Shown here: in pieces, positions 17,243-26,577 of the stretch
Layout of the letters: every line of letters begins with the position of its first letter
Numbering within the stretch: the first letter of the stretch is position 1
Origin: Sphingomonas sp.
GTDB taxonomy: Bacteria; Pseudomonadota; Alphaproteobacteria; Sphingomonadales; Sphingomonadaceae
Assembly: GCF_017745215.1 (NCBI RefSeq)
Contig: NZ_JAGHZV010000004.1
Coordinates: 184,172-248,171 of the forward strand
Direction: 5' to 3'
DNA: 64,000 bases
Translations under genes and position numbers: made by a program
Notes under the pieces: generated by a model
Told to the model about the DNA's origin: nothing
Seen by the model: only the letters and a program-made list of their open reading frames with translations
Database searches by the model: none

Positions 17243-18613
17243 GTGGCGAGTTGGCGAGACAAGCGGCTTGAATTGAAGCGCCGGAGCGATCCGCGGCGCT
17301 CATCGTTGCGCGCGCCCGTTCGCCTACGGGCTTCGCAGCGCAAATCGCAAGCCCGTCCGCCGAAGGCCGAGCCGACCGAGACGCAGGAGCAGAGCACGCC
17401 CGACGCACCGCGCCCCAAGTTTTTGGCGTTCGATTTTTTCTGCGGCGCCGGCGGTACGACCCGCGGCCTGATCGACGCGGGCGGCTATGTCGCCGCCGGC
17501 ATCGACAAGGAAGTCGCCTGCCGCGAGACCTATGTCGAGAATAACCGCAACGAGACGCTCGACGGTAAGGCGCCGCGCTATCTCGAGCGCGACATTTTCC
17601 CCGCCACCGAAGAATATCCCAAGGGGCAGGGGGCCGAACTTGAGGCCGAACTCGACGCGATGGTGCCCGCGCTCAAAAAGCAGGCGCCCGGTGTCCCGTT
17701 GCTGTTCGCCATTTGCGCGCCGTGCCAACCCTTCACCACGCTGTCGCGCAAGGAAATGAGCAAGGAACGCATCGCGAAGCGCGACCGCGACCGCAATCTG
17801 CTCAAGGAAGCCGCGCGCTTGGTGGCGCGCTTCAAGCCCGAACTGGTGCTGTCGGAGAATGTCGCCGGCATCAAGGATCCGCGATACGGCGGCATCTGGG
17901 AAGAGTTCCGCAACGAGCTGGAAGCGCTCGGCTATGCGACCGGGACGCGCGTCGTCTGCACTTCGCGCTTCGGGATCCCGCAATATCGTAAGCGGTCAAT
18001 CCTGATTGCCGTGTTGAAGGAGAAGGTGCGCGACGAGTATCTGACCGATCTACTCGACAGAGAGCTGCTGGTACCGGATTCCGATCCCGATGCACCGATC
18101 GCGACCGTCCGCGACGCGATCGGACATTTCCCGCCGATCAAGGCCGGCGAGCTCCACGATGAGATCGCCAATCATCGTGCGCGCGCGCTCAGCGACACCA
18201 ATTTGAAGCGCTTGGAATGCGCCAAGCCGGGCGAATCCAACGCCTATCTGGAAAATACGAAGTTCGGCGACCTCAGCCTCGAATGCCACCGCAAGGTCAA
18301 CAAGCGCCTCAACGACCGCTGTTTCAGCGATGTTTACACCCGCATGCGACCCGACCGGCCGTCGCCGACAGTCACCACCAAATGCCACAGCATTTCGAAC
18401 GGGCGGTTCGGCCACTATGACACCGACCAATTGCGCGGCATATCGCTTCGCGAGGCGGCCAAACTTCAGTCGTTCGGCGACGATTATGTCTTCTATCCGA
18501 AAAAGAGTGTGGACCCGGTCGCGAGGATGATCGGCAATGCCGTGCCGCCGAAACTCGCCGCCTTTTTCGCGTCCTATCTGCTCAGCGCTATGGAGTCCGG
18601 GCAACCGAGTTGA
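17243..18613 (+). CDS. DNA (cytosine-5) methyltransferase
   Basis: A C5-cytosine methyltransferase of 456 residues, which would protect host DNA by methylating a specific sequence. Visible motifs: FDFFCGAGGTTRG (I, 64-75), APCQPF with catalytic Cys161 (IV), SENVAG (VI, 204-209), the PQYRKRS segment (VIII), a variable target-recognition region, and GNAVPPKLA (X) near 433. A basic 55-residue N-terminal extension precedes motif I. The GTG start has GGGAGG upstream. Its 3' end overlaps the convergent vsr gene by 26 nt. The target sequence cannot be read from the protein. Confidence 0.93.
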   Translation: MASWRDKRLELKRRSDPRRSSLRAPVRLRASQRKSQARPPKAEPTETQEQSTPDAPRPKFLAFDFFCGAGGTTRGLIDAGGYVAAGIDKEVACRETYVENNRNETLDGKAPRYLERDIFPATEEYPKGQGAELEAELDAMVPALKKQAPGVPLLFAICAPCQPFTTLSRKEMSKERIAKRDRDRNLLKEAARLVARFKPELVLSENVAGIKDPRYGGIWEEFRNELEALGYATGTRVVCTSRFGIPQYRKRSILIAVLKEKVRDEYLTDLLDRELLVPDSDPDAPIATVRDAIGHFPPIKAGELHDEIANHRARALSDTNLKRLECAKPGESNAYLENTKFGDLSLECHRKVNKRLNDRCFSDVYTRMRPDRPSPTVTTKCHSISNGRFGHYDTDQLRGISLREAAKLQSFGDDYVFYPKKSVDPVARMIGNAVPPKLAAFFASYLLSAMESGQPS

Positions 18614-19001
18614 GGCGCGCGATCAGCGTCCGGGTCTTTTCTTCCAAATCGCATTCCCAGATCGTCTCGACCCGCCAACCGGCCGCCGACAGGCGCTCGA
18701 CTGCGGCCAGGTCACGCGCGATATTCGTTTCGATCTTCGCCGCCCAAAATGCGGCGTTCGATGAGGGGCGCTTCCCTCGCGGGCAGTCATGCCCATGCCA
18801 AAAACAGCCATGCACGAACACCGCGGTCCGATATTTGGGCAGCACCACATCCGGCCTTCCGGCGAGGTCACGCCGATGCAGCCGGAATCGGAAGCCCGCT
18901 GCATGCAGCGCTCGCCGCACGCGCATCTCCGGCTTGGTGTTCTTGTTGCGCACCTGCGCCATCATCCGCGAGCGCGTTTCTTTGGAGACGATGTCGGCCA
19001 T
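18588..19001 (-). CDS. vsr: Very short patch repair endonuclease (Vsr)
   Basis: Vsr, the nicking endonuclease that corrects T:G mismatches arising from deamination of 5-methylcytosine and therefore accompanies C5 methyltransferases. At 137 residues it is of normal size. Family motifs are complete: RSRMMAQVRNKNTKPE, GRPDVVLPKYRTAVFVHGC (catalytic Asp51), FWHGHDCP (His69) and the closing WECDLE. It is convergent with and overlaps the methyltransferase gene, and diverges from the next HNH gene with only 18 bp between start codons. Some Vsr-like proteins act as restriction enzymes, but the intact methyltransferase beside it favours repair. Confidence 0.93.
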   Translation of the reverse strand: MADIVSKETRSRMMAQVRNKNTKPEMRVRRALHAAGFRFRLHRRDLAGRPDVVLPKYRTAVFVHGCFWHGHDCPRGKRPSSNAAFWAAKIETNIARDLAAVERLSAAGWRVETIWECDLEEKTRTLIARLNSVARTP

Positions 19002-19019
19002 GCAGATTAGTATCCTACG

Positions 19020-19721
19020 ATGCGAAGCCCCGACTGGTCACGCGACGAATTGATTCTGGCGCTGCAGGCGTATCTCGCGATCACGCCGCGCGCACCGAGT
19101 CCCACCGCGCCCGAGGTCGTCGCGCTGAGCGCCGAATTGCGCGCGCGGGCCGCGGACACCGTCGCGGAAGTGCCGAACTACCGCTCGGTCGACAGCGTCG
19201 TCATGAAGCTGATGAACTTCCGCAACATCGATCCCGAGTTCGCGGGCAAGGGTCTCGAACGTGCCGGCACACTCGACCGGACCGTGTGGGCCGACTTCGG
19301 ACGCGATGTCGCCGCCGTCGCCGCCGCGGCCGCCAAGGTTCGCGGTGGCGCGTCTCGTCTCCCCGCCCCGGCGGTGGCAGGCGCATCCGAAGGCGAACTC
19401 ATTCCGCGCAATCATCTCGAGCGCGAACGCGACGCGGGCTTGGCGGCGTCACGCAAGGCAGTGGCGTTGTTGGCCGAAGGCCGCCTCGCCTGCGAGACCT
19501 GCGGCTTCGATTTCGAGGCGGCTTACGGTCCCCGCGGACGCGGCGTGATCGATTGCCATCACCTAACGCCCTTGTCCGAATATGACGGCGTGCGGGAAAC
19601 CCGATCCGAAGATCTTGCACTGCTGTGCGCCAATTGCCACCGCATGATCCATAGTCGCCGACCATGGCTGTCTCTTGACGAACTACGCGTGTTGCTCGCC
19701 GGAGTTCGGCACCTCACATAG
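19020..19721 (+). CDS. HNH endonuclease, likely restriction enzyme
   Basis: A 233-residue protein. The N-terminal part (PDWSRDELILALQAYL) is a helical domain often found ahead of HNH nucleases; residues 100-125 are an Ala/Gly linker. The C-terminal HNH domain has CETCGFDF (Cys158, Cys161), DCHHLTPLSEY (His180/181), LALLCANCHRMIH (Cys203, Cys206, His207, His211). Asp198 stands where Asn is common. Placed between a methyltransferase/Vsr pair and a GHKL-Z1 operon, it is the best candidate for the cutting partner of the methyltransferase; this is inferred. Confidence 0.78.
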   Translation: MRSPDWSRDELILALQAYLAITPRAPSPTAPEVVALSAELRARAADTVAEVPNYRSVDSVVMKLMNFRNIDPEFAGKGLERAGTLDRTVWADFGRDVAAVAAAAAKVRGGASRLPAPAVAGASEGELIPRNHLERERDAGLAASRKAVALLAEGRLACETCGFDFEAAYGPRGRGVIDCHHLTPLSEYDGVRETRSEDLALLCANCHRMIHSRRPWLSLDELRVLLAGVRHLT

Positions 19722-19802
19722 AATCACCGATTGCGAGCGAATTTCTGTTTCCGCTCAACCGAACGATCCATACGATCGCCCTGGGGGAGAGATCACACGT
19801 CT

Positions 19803-21293
19803 ATGCCGCAGACCGTCACCGCCGCGGAGAGCTTCGAGTTGCCGCCCGACAGTCGCGGATCGGCTGCGGCATTCAGCCGCATGGGCTACGACCTCGAGAC
19901 CGCGCTGGCCGATCTCATCGACAATTCGATCGATGCCAAAGCCGGGACCGTCGAGATAACCCTGATCCGCGACGAGGAGGGGATCGCGGCGCTGACGATT
20001 TCCGACGACGGCCGCGGCATGACGGCCGACGCCCTCCGCGAGGCGATGCAATTTGCCGGCGTGCGCGAGCGCGGCGGTAAGGAACTCGGGGTCTTCGGTC
20101 TCGGGTTGAAGGCTGCCTCGTTCAGCCAATGCAACTCGCTGACCGTCCTCAGCAAGAGCGCCGCCAGCGTATCGGCGTGTCGGTGGACGGTCGAAGGGAT
20201 CAGCGACAATTGGCGCTGCGAACGACTGAACGGCACCGATGCCCAAACCGCTTTCCGACAAGGATATTCGACCATGCGGGTGCCGCGCCGTAGCGGCACG
20301 GTCGTTCTGTGGGAGCGGCTCGATCGTCTCGACGTCTCGGGTGACGTCGACGAGTTCGTATCGGAGCTGCTCGCGGGACTGGAGCTGCGCCTCGGGCTGA
20401 TCTTTCATCGCTATATCAAGCGGGACGCGCTCAAGATCCTGATCGGCTCGCGTGATCTCGACGGCGAGCCCGGCTTTCCGCGCTCGGTCCGCGCGCACGA
20501 CCCCTTCGCCTATCCGAGAAGCGGCCGCACCGGCTATCCGAAGCGCTTCACAGCCGAGGTGCCGAGGCTCGGCCAGCTGACATTGGACGCGCATATCTGG
20601 CCAGCCATGTCGGTACAGCCCGAGTTCCGGCTGGGTCGGCGAAACGGGACGCCGCACCAAGGCATCTACATCTATCGCAACGATCGGCTCGTTCAGGCCG
20701 GCGGATGGAACGGTGTGGTCAAGGATGCGAGCGATGCGGAGCTCTCGCTCGCGCGGGTTGCGGTCGATCTCCCCGCCTCGGCGATCCGGGACGTGTCCGT
20801 ACAGAAGTCGGGGGTGCAGCTGACGGCCGCGCTGGCCCAGTCGCTGCGCGCCGCAACGGCGGGCAAGACCAGCTTGACCGGCTATCTCGACGATGCGCGC
20901 AAGACCTATCGAGCCGGGCGCCGGCAGCCGCGTGCCGATGCCCGCATCCCGCCCGTGCCGGGCCTCGGCCTGCCCGCCGCGGTGCGGCGCACCCTTGGCG
21001 ACAAGCTCGCACCCGACGGATTTTCGCGCGAGATCGCGTTTGAATGGGCGTCGCTTCCCAAGAGCCAGGTGTTCATGTTGGTCCCCGAGGATGATCGAAT
21101 CCTGCTCAACCGCAAGTATCGCCAACAGATCCTCGGCGCGGGCAAGGCTTCGGCGACCGACGTCCCCGTCGTCAAATTGCTGTTGTTCCTGTTGCTCGAA
21201 GCCGAATTCGATCGCGAGCGTTTTTCTGCGCAGCGCAAGGCGTGGCTCAAGCGATGCAACGCCGTGTTGGTCGAGGCGGTCAAGCGAAAATGA
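19803..21293 (+). CDS. Third GHKL ATPase, in the Z1 operon
   Basis: A 496-residue GHKL ATPase. The nucleotide-binding motifs are ADLIDNSIDA (N-box, Asp37, Asn41, Asp44), ISDDGRGM (66-73) and GVFGLGLKAAS (96-106). A transducer-like domain follows to about 330; the C-terminal 150 residues (after a Pro/Arg-rich linker near 375-400) are unrecognised. I take the ATG at 19803, after GGGGGAGAG; the frame is open for 72 nt further upstream. It overlaps the next gene by 4 nt. GHKL plus PD-(D/E)XK plus Z1 helicase sets are known from MORC/MutL-type restriction neighbourhoods. Confidence 0.75.
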   Translation: MPQTVTAAESFELPPDSRGSAAAFSRMGYDLETALADLIDNSIDAKAGTVEITLIRDEEGIAALTISDDGRGMTADALREAMQFAGVRERGGKELGVFGLGLKAASFSQCNSLTVLSKSAASVSACRWTVEGISDNWRCERLNGTDAQTAFRQGYSTMRVPRRSGTVVLWERLDRLDVSGDVDEFVSELLAGLELRLGLIFHRYIKRDALKILIGSRDLDGEPGFPRSVRAHDPFAYPRSGRTGYPKRFTAEVPRLGQLTLDAHIWPAMSVQPEFRLGRRNGTPHQGIYIYRNDRLVQAGGWNGVVKDASDAELSLARVAVDLPASAIRDVSVQKSGVQLTAALAQSLRAATAGKTSLTGYLDDARKTYRAGRRQPRADARIPPVPGLGLPAAVRRTLGDKLAPDGFSREIAFEWASLPKSQVFMLVPEDDRILLNRKYRQQILGAGKASATDVPVVKLLLFLLLEAEFDRERFSAQRKAWLKRCNAVLVEAVKRK

Positions 21294-22288
21294 CCGAAAA
21301 GACCCCTGAACCACAGCCTCTGCTGCCCGCCTGGGAGACGCTTAGGGCCGATTATATCGCCGACGGCTTACCGGGACGCTGCGTCGTGCGGACCGAGCCG
21401 AAGGCCGAATTGTTTGTCGAGCCCGGTGGCCGGCGTTTCGGTGCCGTTCTGGCGCTTCCCCCCGACGGCGCCGTTCCGACCAGCCCGCTGACCCACATTT
21501 CCTTGGCCGAGGTTCAAATCGACGGTGTGCGGTGCGTCGAACTCGCCAGCGACGCCTCCGATCTCTTCGCGACCTTCTACCTGCTGCTGTCCGACCTGAT
21601 GCGCGCGGTCACCGAGGAGAATGTCCCGCCGATCGCCGCGATCGATGCATGCGTTGCACGTTGGCAAGCGCTGTTGGACACCGCCGCGTTGCTCACCGAG
21701 GAGCGCCGGCTCGGCCTGTTGGGCGAGCTTTGGTTTCTCGCTCGCCTGATGGAAGTCCGGGGCTCCGAGGCGTTGGCCGCGTGGACGGGACCGCTCGGCC
21801 AGTCCCACGACTTCCGGTGGGGTCCCACGGAGTTCGAGGTCAAGGCAACCGCCGCCGCGCGCCGCGTCCATATGATCAACGGTTTGCGCCAGCTCGAACC
21901 CAGCCAGGATTGTTCGCTGTTTCTCGTCTCGCTCCGCTTCGTCGCGGCGGGCGCGGGCGGAGAGACTCTACCCGAGGCCGTCGATCGCATCGCGGCAAGC
22001 CTCGAATCGGACGCCCGAGACCGATTTCTGCGCACGCTCGAGACGATCGGCTACCGGTCTTCCGATGCGGCCCATTATGCGCGGCGGCTGCGCCTCGGCG
22101 ACGCCGCGCGACTGATCCCGGTGGAGAAGGGTTGTCCGCGCCTTACCCCCGCCGCGCTCACCTTCGTACCGACGGAATATGCGACGGGACGAATCATCGA
22201 CCTCAACTATAGAGTGGACGTCGAGGGCTTGGGATACGGCGACGGCGAGGCGGCCTTCCTCGAAATTCTGCCGAACGGCCAGGGATAG
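21290..22288 (+). CDS. PD-(D/E)XK motif protein (DUF4420-like)
   Basis: A 332-residue protein matching my memory of the DUF4420 PD-(D/E)XK family. The putative nuclease core shows GLLGELWFL (Glu146), then SHDFRWGP (Asp174) and EFEVKAT (Glu183-Val-Lys185), the E...D...ExK arrangement. Flanking sequences are mixed alpha/beta. It overlaps the GHKL gene (ATGA) and is 8 nt from the Z1 gene, so these three are almost certainly one functional unit in which this is the nuclease subunit. Catalysis is predicted, not shown. Confidence 0.75.
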   Translation: MTEKTPEPQPLLPAWETLRADYIADGLPGRCVVRTEPKAELFVEPGGRRFGAVLALPPDGAVPTSPLTHISLAEVQIDGVRCVELASDASDLFATFYLLLSDLMRAVTEENVPPIAAIDACVARWQALLDTAALLTEERRLGLLGELWFLARLMEVRGSEALAAWTGPLGQSHDFRWGPTEFEVKATAAARRVHMINGLRQLEPSQDCSLFLVSLRFVAAGAGGETLPEAVDRIAASLESDARDRFLRTLETIGYRSSDAAHYARRLRLGDAARLIPVEKGCPRLTPAALTFVPTEYATGRIIDLNYRVDVEGLGYGDGEAAFLEILPNGQG

Positions 22289-22296
22289 GAACGACA

Positions 22297-25152
22297 ATGC
22301 TCTTCGATGCTCTCAACGGTGCGCTGCAGGTCATGCAAAAGGGCCCCAAGCCGCTCGAGCGCTCGCTGTCGTTGAGCGCCCAGGCCAACGACTACGACCC
22401 GGCGAGCTGCACCGTTGCCGCACTCAAGGACTATCTGAGGTCGGCATCGGCCGGCGATGAAATCGCCAATGTCTTCCGCCGCGCCCTTGCGGCATGGGAC
22501 AATGAATCGACCGCCGAATGGGCGGCCGATACGGAGCGCAACAGCGAAACCCGACGTGCGCGCATCTATGAAGCGCTGGGGCTGGACGACGACTTCAAGG
22601 CGCTGTGCGACGCCAAATTCCCGTTTCAAAAGCTCGATGCGCCGGTCGTCATCGCCACCGAGCACACCCCTTGGTACACCGACCAGATTCGGCGCTCGCG
22701 CAGCTTCTATTGGAATGCCTATGTCGGCCACCTCGCCGCGCAAGGCTGGCCGGAGGACAGCGTTCGGCAGCTCGACGACAGCACCGCGCGAATCGTCGAG
22801 CGGCTTGCCGATCCTGCGGACGAAGGCGCCTATCAGACCAAGGGGTTGGTGGTCGGTTATGTTCAGAGCGGCAAGACCGCGAACTTCACCGGCGTCATCG
22901 CGAAGGCCGCGGACGCGGGTTACAAGCTGATCATCATCCTGGCCGGCACGCTCGACGTGCTCCGCTCGCAAACGCAACGGCGGATCGACAAGGAAATGAT
23001 CGGCCAGGAGCTGCTCGATCGCGACTATGTGACCGACGACGATTGGGACTTGTTCCTGAAACACGGAGCCCGCCCGAGCACGCTCGGCGCGTTCGATTGG
23101 TACCGCCTGACCGGTCCTGAATCCGACTATCAAAAGCTCGGCCGGGGGATCGAGGCGCTGCAGTTCGAGCGACTCGACCAGCAAAAGCCGCTCTGGCACC
23201 CCGACAATCTGTTCGCCACTCGCTCCCGCATCGCGATCGTCAAAAAGCACTCGGCCGTGCTCAATCGCCTGTTGGCCGACCTCCGGCTCCTGCAGCGACG
23301 CGGCATCGGCGCGCCCCTCGATCAGATTCCCACCCTGATCATCGACGACGAATCCGACCAAGCCTCCATCAACGTACGCGCCGCCAGCAACGACATCACA
23401 CCGACGAACAAGGCGATCACCGACCTTCTCCGGCTGCTGCCGCGCTCGCAATATGTCGGCTATACCGCGACCCCGTTCGCCAACGTCTTCGTCGACCCGG
23501 CGAACGAGGAAGACATCTTCCCCAAGGACTTCATGATCTCGCTGCCTCGACCGGCGCTCTATATGGGCGTGTCCGACTTCTACGATCTCGACGGACGCGA
23601 CGACGACGACGCTTCGCGTCCCAACGAGGTCGACTATGTCCGCGCCGTCACCGGCGACGACAGCCGGCCCGACAATCTGTTGAAGGCGATCGACAGCTTC
23701 ATCCTGTCGGGTGCGATCAAGAAGTTCCGGGCCGCGCGCGACCCCAAGCTGAAATTCCGCCATCACACCATGCTGGCGCACTCGTCGACCCGCACGGCCG
23801 ACCACGAACAGCTCGCGGACGCGATCCGCACGACCTTCCGCGGCGCGGCTTATGACGGATCGAAGGGCCGCACGCGGTTGCGCAAACTGTTCGAAGAGGA
23901 TTTCAAGCCCGTCAACGCGCGCCGCGGCGACGATCTGGCATTCCCGGAGTCGTTCGAAGTCCTCGCGCCCTTCGTGGGCGAATGTCTGACCGATGTCGGC
24001 GATCCCGCGGATGCGGTGAAGATCCTGAATTTCGAGAACAAGGACGACGCGCCCGATTTCGATAAGGAAGCGACCTGGAAGATTCTGGTCGGCGGGACCA
24101 AGCTGTCGCGCGGCTACACCGTGGAGGGCCTAACCGTCAGCTACTACCGCCGCCGCGCGCAAACCGCCGACACGCTGATGCAGATGGGGCGGTGGTTCGG
24201 CTTCCGCCGCGGCTATCATGACCTCGTCCGCCTGTTCATCGGTACCGACGAACCCATCGATCGGGCGGGCCGACGTCGCATCAATCTTTATCGTGCGTTC
24301 GGTGCCATCTGCCGCGACGAGGAGATGTTTCGCGAAGAACTCAAGCGCTACGCCAACATGGAGGAGCGTATCACCCCGGCGCAAATCCCTCCGCTGGTGC
24401 CGAGCCACATGCTGCGACCCACCGCGAACAACAAGATGTTTAACGCGCGCGTCACCTACAGCAATTTCGGCGGGCGCTTGTCGGAATCGACGTTCGCGCC
24501 CGACAAGGACGCCGATATCAAGCACAACCACAAGGCGCTGCTGACGTTGCTCGACGACCGGAAGATCGAAACGGTCGAATTGGCGGCGACGGTCGGCGGC
24601 GCGTCCATCCGGCTCGACGCGCGCACCGTCGCATTGCCGCCGGAAGACATGATCGCGTTCCTCAAGGATTTTCACTGGTTTAATACCGGCGACGAACGCG
24701 GCCGTCCGAAGCCGATGCAGCTCCAGATCGAGTTCCTGGAACGCACCGGCGCGCAAAGCGCCGGCGTCACCGATTGGCTGCTCTTGGCGCCGCAAGTGGA
24801 TTCGGACCGCACGCCGCTGACGATCGGGAAAACACCGTTCAACGTGATCCATCGCGGCTATAACGACGGCCGCTTCGGAACGTACAACGATCCCAAGCAT
24901 CGTGCGCTGGCCGAGTACATCGCTTACCGAACCGACCTGCCCAACGCCAATCAAGGCCTGCAAAATCTGCGAAGCCCCGGTCGCGGCGTGATAATCTACT
25001 ATCCCGTGACGCCGGAGAAGGTGCCGGCAAAAGCCAAGGCCCCCTACGGCACCGGCTTTACGCTTCTCTTCCCGCCGAACAACATCGCCACGCCGATCAC
25101 CTTCGGTGTGCGCAGGCAGGATAAATCGGCGGCAGTGGTGGTCCCGGTGTGA
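22297..25152 (+). CDS. Z1-domain superfamily II helicase/ATPase
   Basis: A 951-residue protein with the Z1 domain. ATPase motifs: GYVQSGKTANF (Walker A, 187-197), TLIIDDESDQAS (Walker B region, Asp350-Asp-Glu352), YTATPFANV (motif III, near 389), and QMGRWFGFRRGY (arginine finger motif VI, 629-640). The C-terminal third has no motif I can name. Z1 proteins occur with GHKL ATPases and nucleases in restriction-like operons and are thought to translocate along or unwind DNA. The gene follows the PD-(D/E)XK gene by 8 nt. Confidence 0.85.
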   Translation: MLFDALNGALQVMQKGPKPLERSLSLSAQANDYDPASCTVAALKDYLRSASAGDEIANVFRRALAAWDNESTAEWAADTERNSETRRARIYEALGLDDDFKALCDAKFPFQKLDAPVVIATEHTPWYTDQIRRSRSFYWNAYVGHLAAQGWPEDSVRQLDDSTARIVERLADPADEGAYQTKGLVVGYVQSGKTANFTGVIAKAADAGYKLIIILAGTLDVLRSQTQRRIDKEMIGQELLDRDYVTDDDWDLFLKHGARPSTLGAFDWYRLTGPESDYQKLGRGIEALQFERLDQQKPLWHPDNLFATRSRIAIVKKHSAVLNRLLADLRLLQRRGIGAPLDQIPTLIIDDESDQASINVRAASNDITPTNKAITDLLRLLPRSQYVGYTATPFANVFVDPANEEDIFPKDFMISLPRPALYMGVSDFYDLDGRDDDDASRPNEVDYVRAVTGDDSRPDNLLKAIDSFILSGAIKKFRAARDPKLKFRHHTMLAHSSTRTADHEQLADAIRTTFRGAAYDGSKGRTRLRKLFEEDFKPVNARRGDDLAFPESFEVLAPFVGECLTDVGDPADAVKILNFENKDDAPDFDKEATWKILVGGTKLSRGYTVEGLTVSYYRRRAQTADTLMQMGRWFGFRRGYHDLVRLFIGTDEPIDRAGRRRINLYRAFGAICRDEEMFREELKRYANMEERITPAQIPPLVPSHMLRPTANNKMFNARVTYSNFGGRLSESTFAPDKDADIKHNHKALLTLLDDRKIETVELAATVGGASIRLDARTVALPPEDMIAFLKDFHWFNTGDERGRPKPMQLQIEFLERTGAQSAGVTDWLLLAPQVDSDRTPLTIGKTPFNVIHRGYNDGRFGTYNDPKHRALAEYIAYRTDLPNANQGLQNLRSPGRGVIIYYPVTPEKVPAKAKAPYGTGFTLLFPPNNIATPITFGVRRQDKSAAVVVPV

Positions 25153-25173
25153 AGACAAAGTCGGAGAATCGCA

Positions 25174-25719
25174 ATGTGGGAGAGCGTTGACGTCGAGATC
25201 GTGCGCGAGGTTGATCCCTCAGCGATCGGCCCGTTCGAGAATGCCGACGCGGAGGACGGCATCCTCCTGAACCACGCTTATGTGGATATGCGCGGTTACT
25301 CGATCGCCGACGCGCGTCAGCTTGTGGCCGAAGAGGCCGAATTGCTGCAGGAGATCGGCGCGATCTGCGACGACGACGACGATCGTTTGGTGGAGCTGCT
25401 CGACGAAATTTACGAGTCCTGCAGTGAGCTGGGCGGATTCGACGTCGGCACGGGAGGTGCCATCTACGCACTCTCAGCGGCCGGCGCCGCGCCGATCTCG
25501 AGTTGCAACGGCGGCCTGCTCGGCGAGGCGCCGCATTCGTCGCAGGTGCCGCACATCCTATTCTCGGTGGACAGGGAGCGGTTGGCGCCGATTCTCGCGG
25601 CGGCCGAAGCCGCCGAGGTCGGGTTGCTCAACAATTCGGGACATGTCGAGGTTTTCGCGGACCGGATTCCCAAGCTCAATGCCTTCGCCGAACGCCTGCT
25701 GATCGAGCTGGAGCGCTGA
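25174..25719 (+). CDS. Conserved protein of unknown function in the Z1 operon
   Basis: A 181-residue acidic protein that I do not recognise as a named family. The first 85 residues are helical and rich in Asp/Glu. The second half has a Gly/Ala-rich motif, FDVGTGGAIYALSAAGAAP then SSCNGG, followed by HILFSV and a helical tail. It begins 21 nt after the Z1 stop with GGAG upstream, so it is co-transcribed. It may be an accessory or immunity component of the GHKL-Z1 system; nothing in the sequence shows catalysis. Confidence 0.55.
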   Translation: MWESVDVEIVREVDPSAIGPFENADAEDGILLNHAYVDMRGYSIADARQLVAEEAELLQEIGAICDDDDDRLVELLDEIYESCSELGGFDVGTGGAIYALSAAGAAPISSCNGGLLGEAPHSSQVPHILFSVDRERLAPILAAAEAAEVGLLNNSGHVEVFADRIPKLNAFAERLLIELER

Positions 25720-25746
25720 GAGAGTGCGCGCTCTCCATCGACCGAT

Positions 25747-26556
25747 ATGACAACGGTTCGCCTCACCAGCCTGCTGCTCGTCGAAGAGCGGTTGTTCGAG
25801 GCCGACTATTTTGCCCGCCGCGTCCGCCGAACCCGTGCGTATGAACTCCAATATAATCTCAATGCCTTTCTGAGCGCGGCGCGAAGCGTGACTTTCCTGC
25901 TTCAGAAGGAGATGGCGCATGTCCCCGGCTTTCGCGAATGGCTCGCGCAAAAGCAGGACGAGATGCGTGCCGACCCCGTCGCCCGCTTCTTCCTTCTCCT
26001 GCGCAACTTCTCGCAGAAGGAAGGCCGGGTTTCGACCGTCGGTTTCGGCGGCACCGGCATGGGGCGCCGTTGGACGTACCGGTTTGCCGGCCGCGAACCC
26101 GCCATGCCGGCAGCGCTCTACGACCGCGACGTCGCAGAATGTTGTGTGGAGCATGTCGCGAAGCTGGCGCGATTGACGTTGGAATTCGCCGAGGCATTTC
26201 CCTTCCATAGCTGCCCGCATCAGGCGCTGACTGAAGAGGGCATTGCCGCGCTTGGCGTATCGCTCGCCGACGTCGCGGCCTCCGCCGGCCTTCCCGAGGG
26301 CTGGCTCGACGTCGCACCGCCCGATCTCGCAGTTCAGCTGGCGGGCGTGCGGACATTGGTCGACGGAGTCGATTTCAAGGCAATCCGCAAGCTTGCCCGA
26401 CCGCCTCGGCGAACGACCACCCGGGGAAATCCACACGCCGACAATTTGCAGCGTCTCGTTCTCGACAATGTCGGATCGGGACCGAAAGGCTATGCGATGA
26501 TAGCGGCCGCGCTGTTACTGGGCGGCATCCCGGACGACGGCGAAGCGGGGCAGTAA
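25747..26556 (+). CDS. Unknown protein with HEPN-like N-terminal half
   Basis: A 269-residue protein, the last gene of the Z1 operon (27 nt after the previous gene). The N-terminal 90 residues are helical and end in FFLLLRNFSQKEG, which resembles a HEPN core in which the catalytic histidine of Rx4H is replaced by Lys. Around residue 99 it has GFGGTGMG. The C terminus is helical and basic. The degenerate motif suggests a structural or regulatory rather than an RNase role. The family assignment is tentative. Confidence 0.5.
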   Translation: MTTVRLTSLLLVEERLFEADYFARRVRRTRAYELQYNLNAFLSAARSVTFLLQKEMAHVPGFREWLAQKQDEMRADPVARFFLLLRNFSQKEGRVSTVGFGGTGMGRRWTYRFAGREPAMPAALYDRDVAECCVEHVAKLARLTLEFAEAFPFHSCPHQALTEEGIAALGVSLADVAASAGLPEGWLDVAPPDLAVQLAGVRTLVDGVDFKAIRKLARPPRRTTTRGNPHADNLQRLVLDNVGSGPKGYAMIAAALLLGGIPDDGEAGQ

Positions 26557-26577
26557 ACCGCTCCGCCGCCACGTCTC

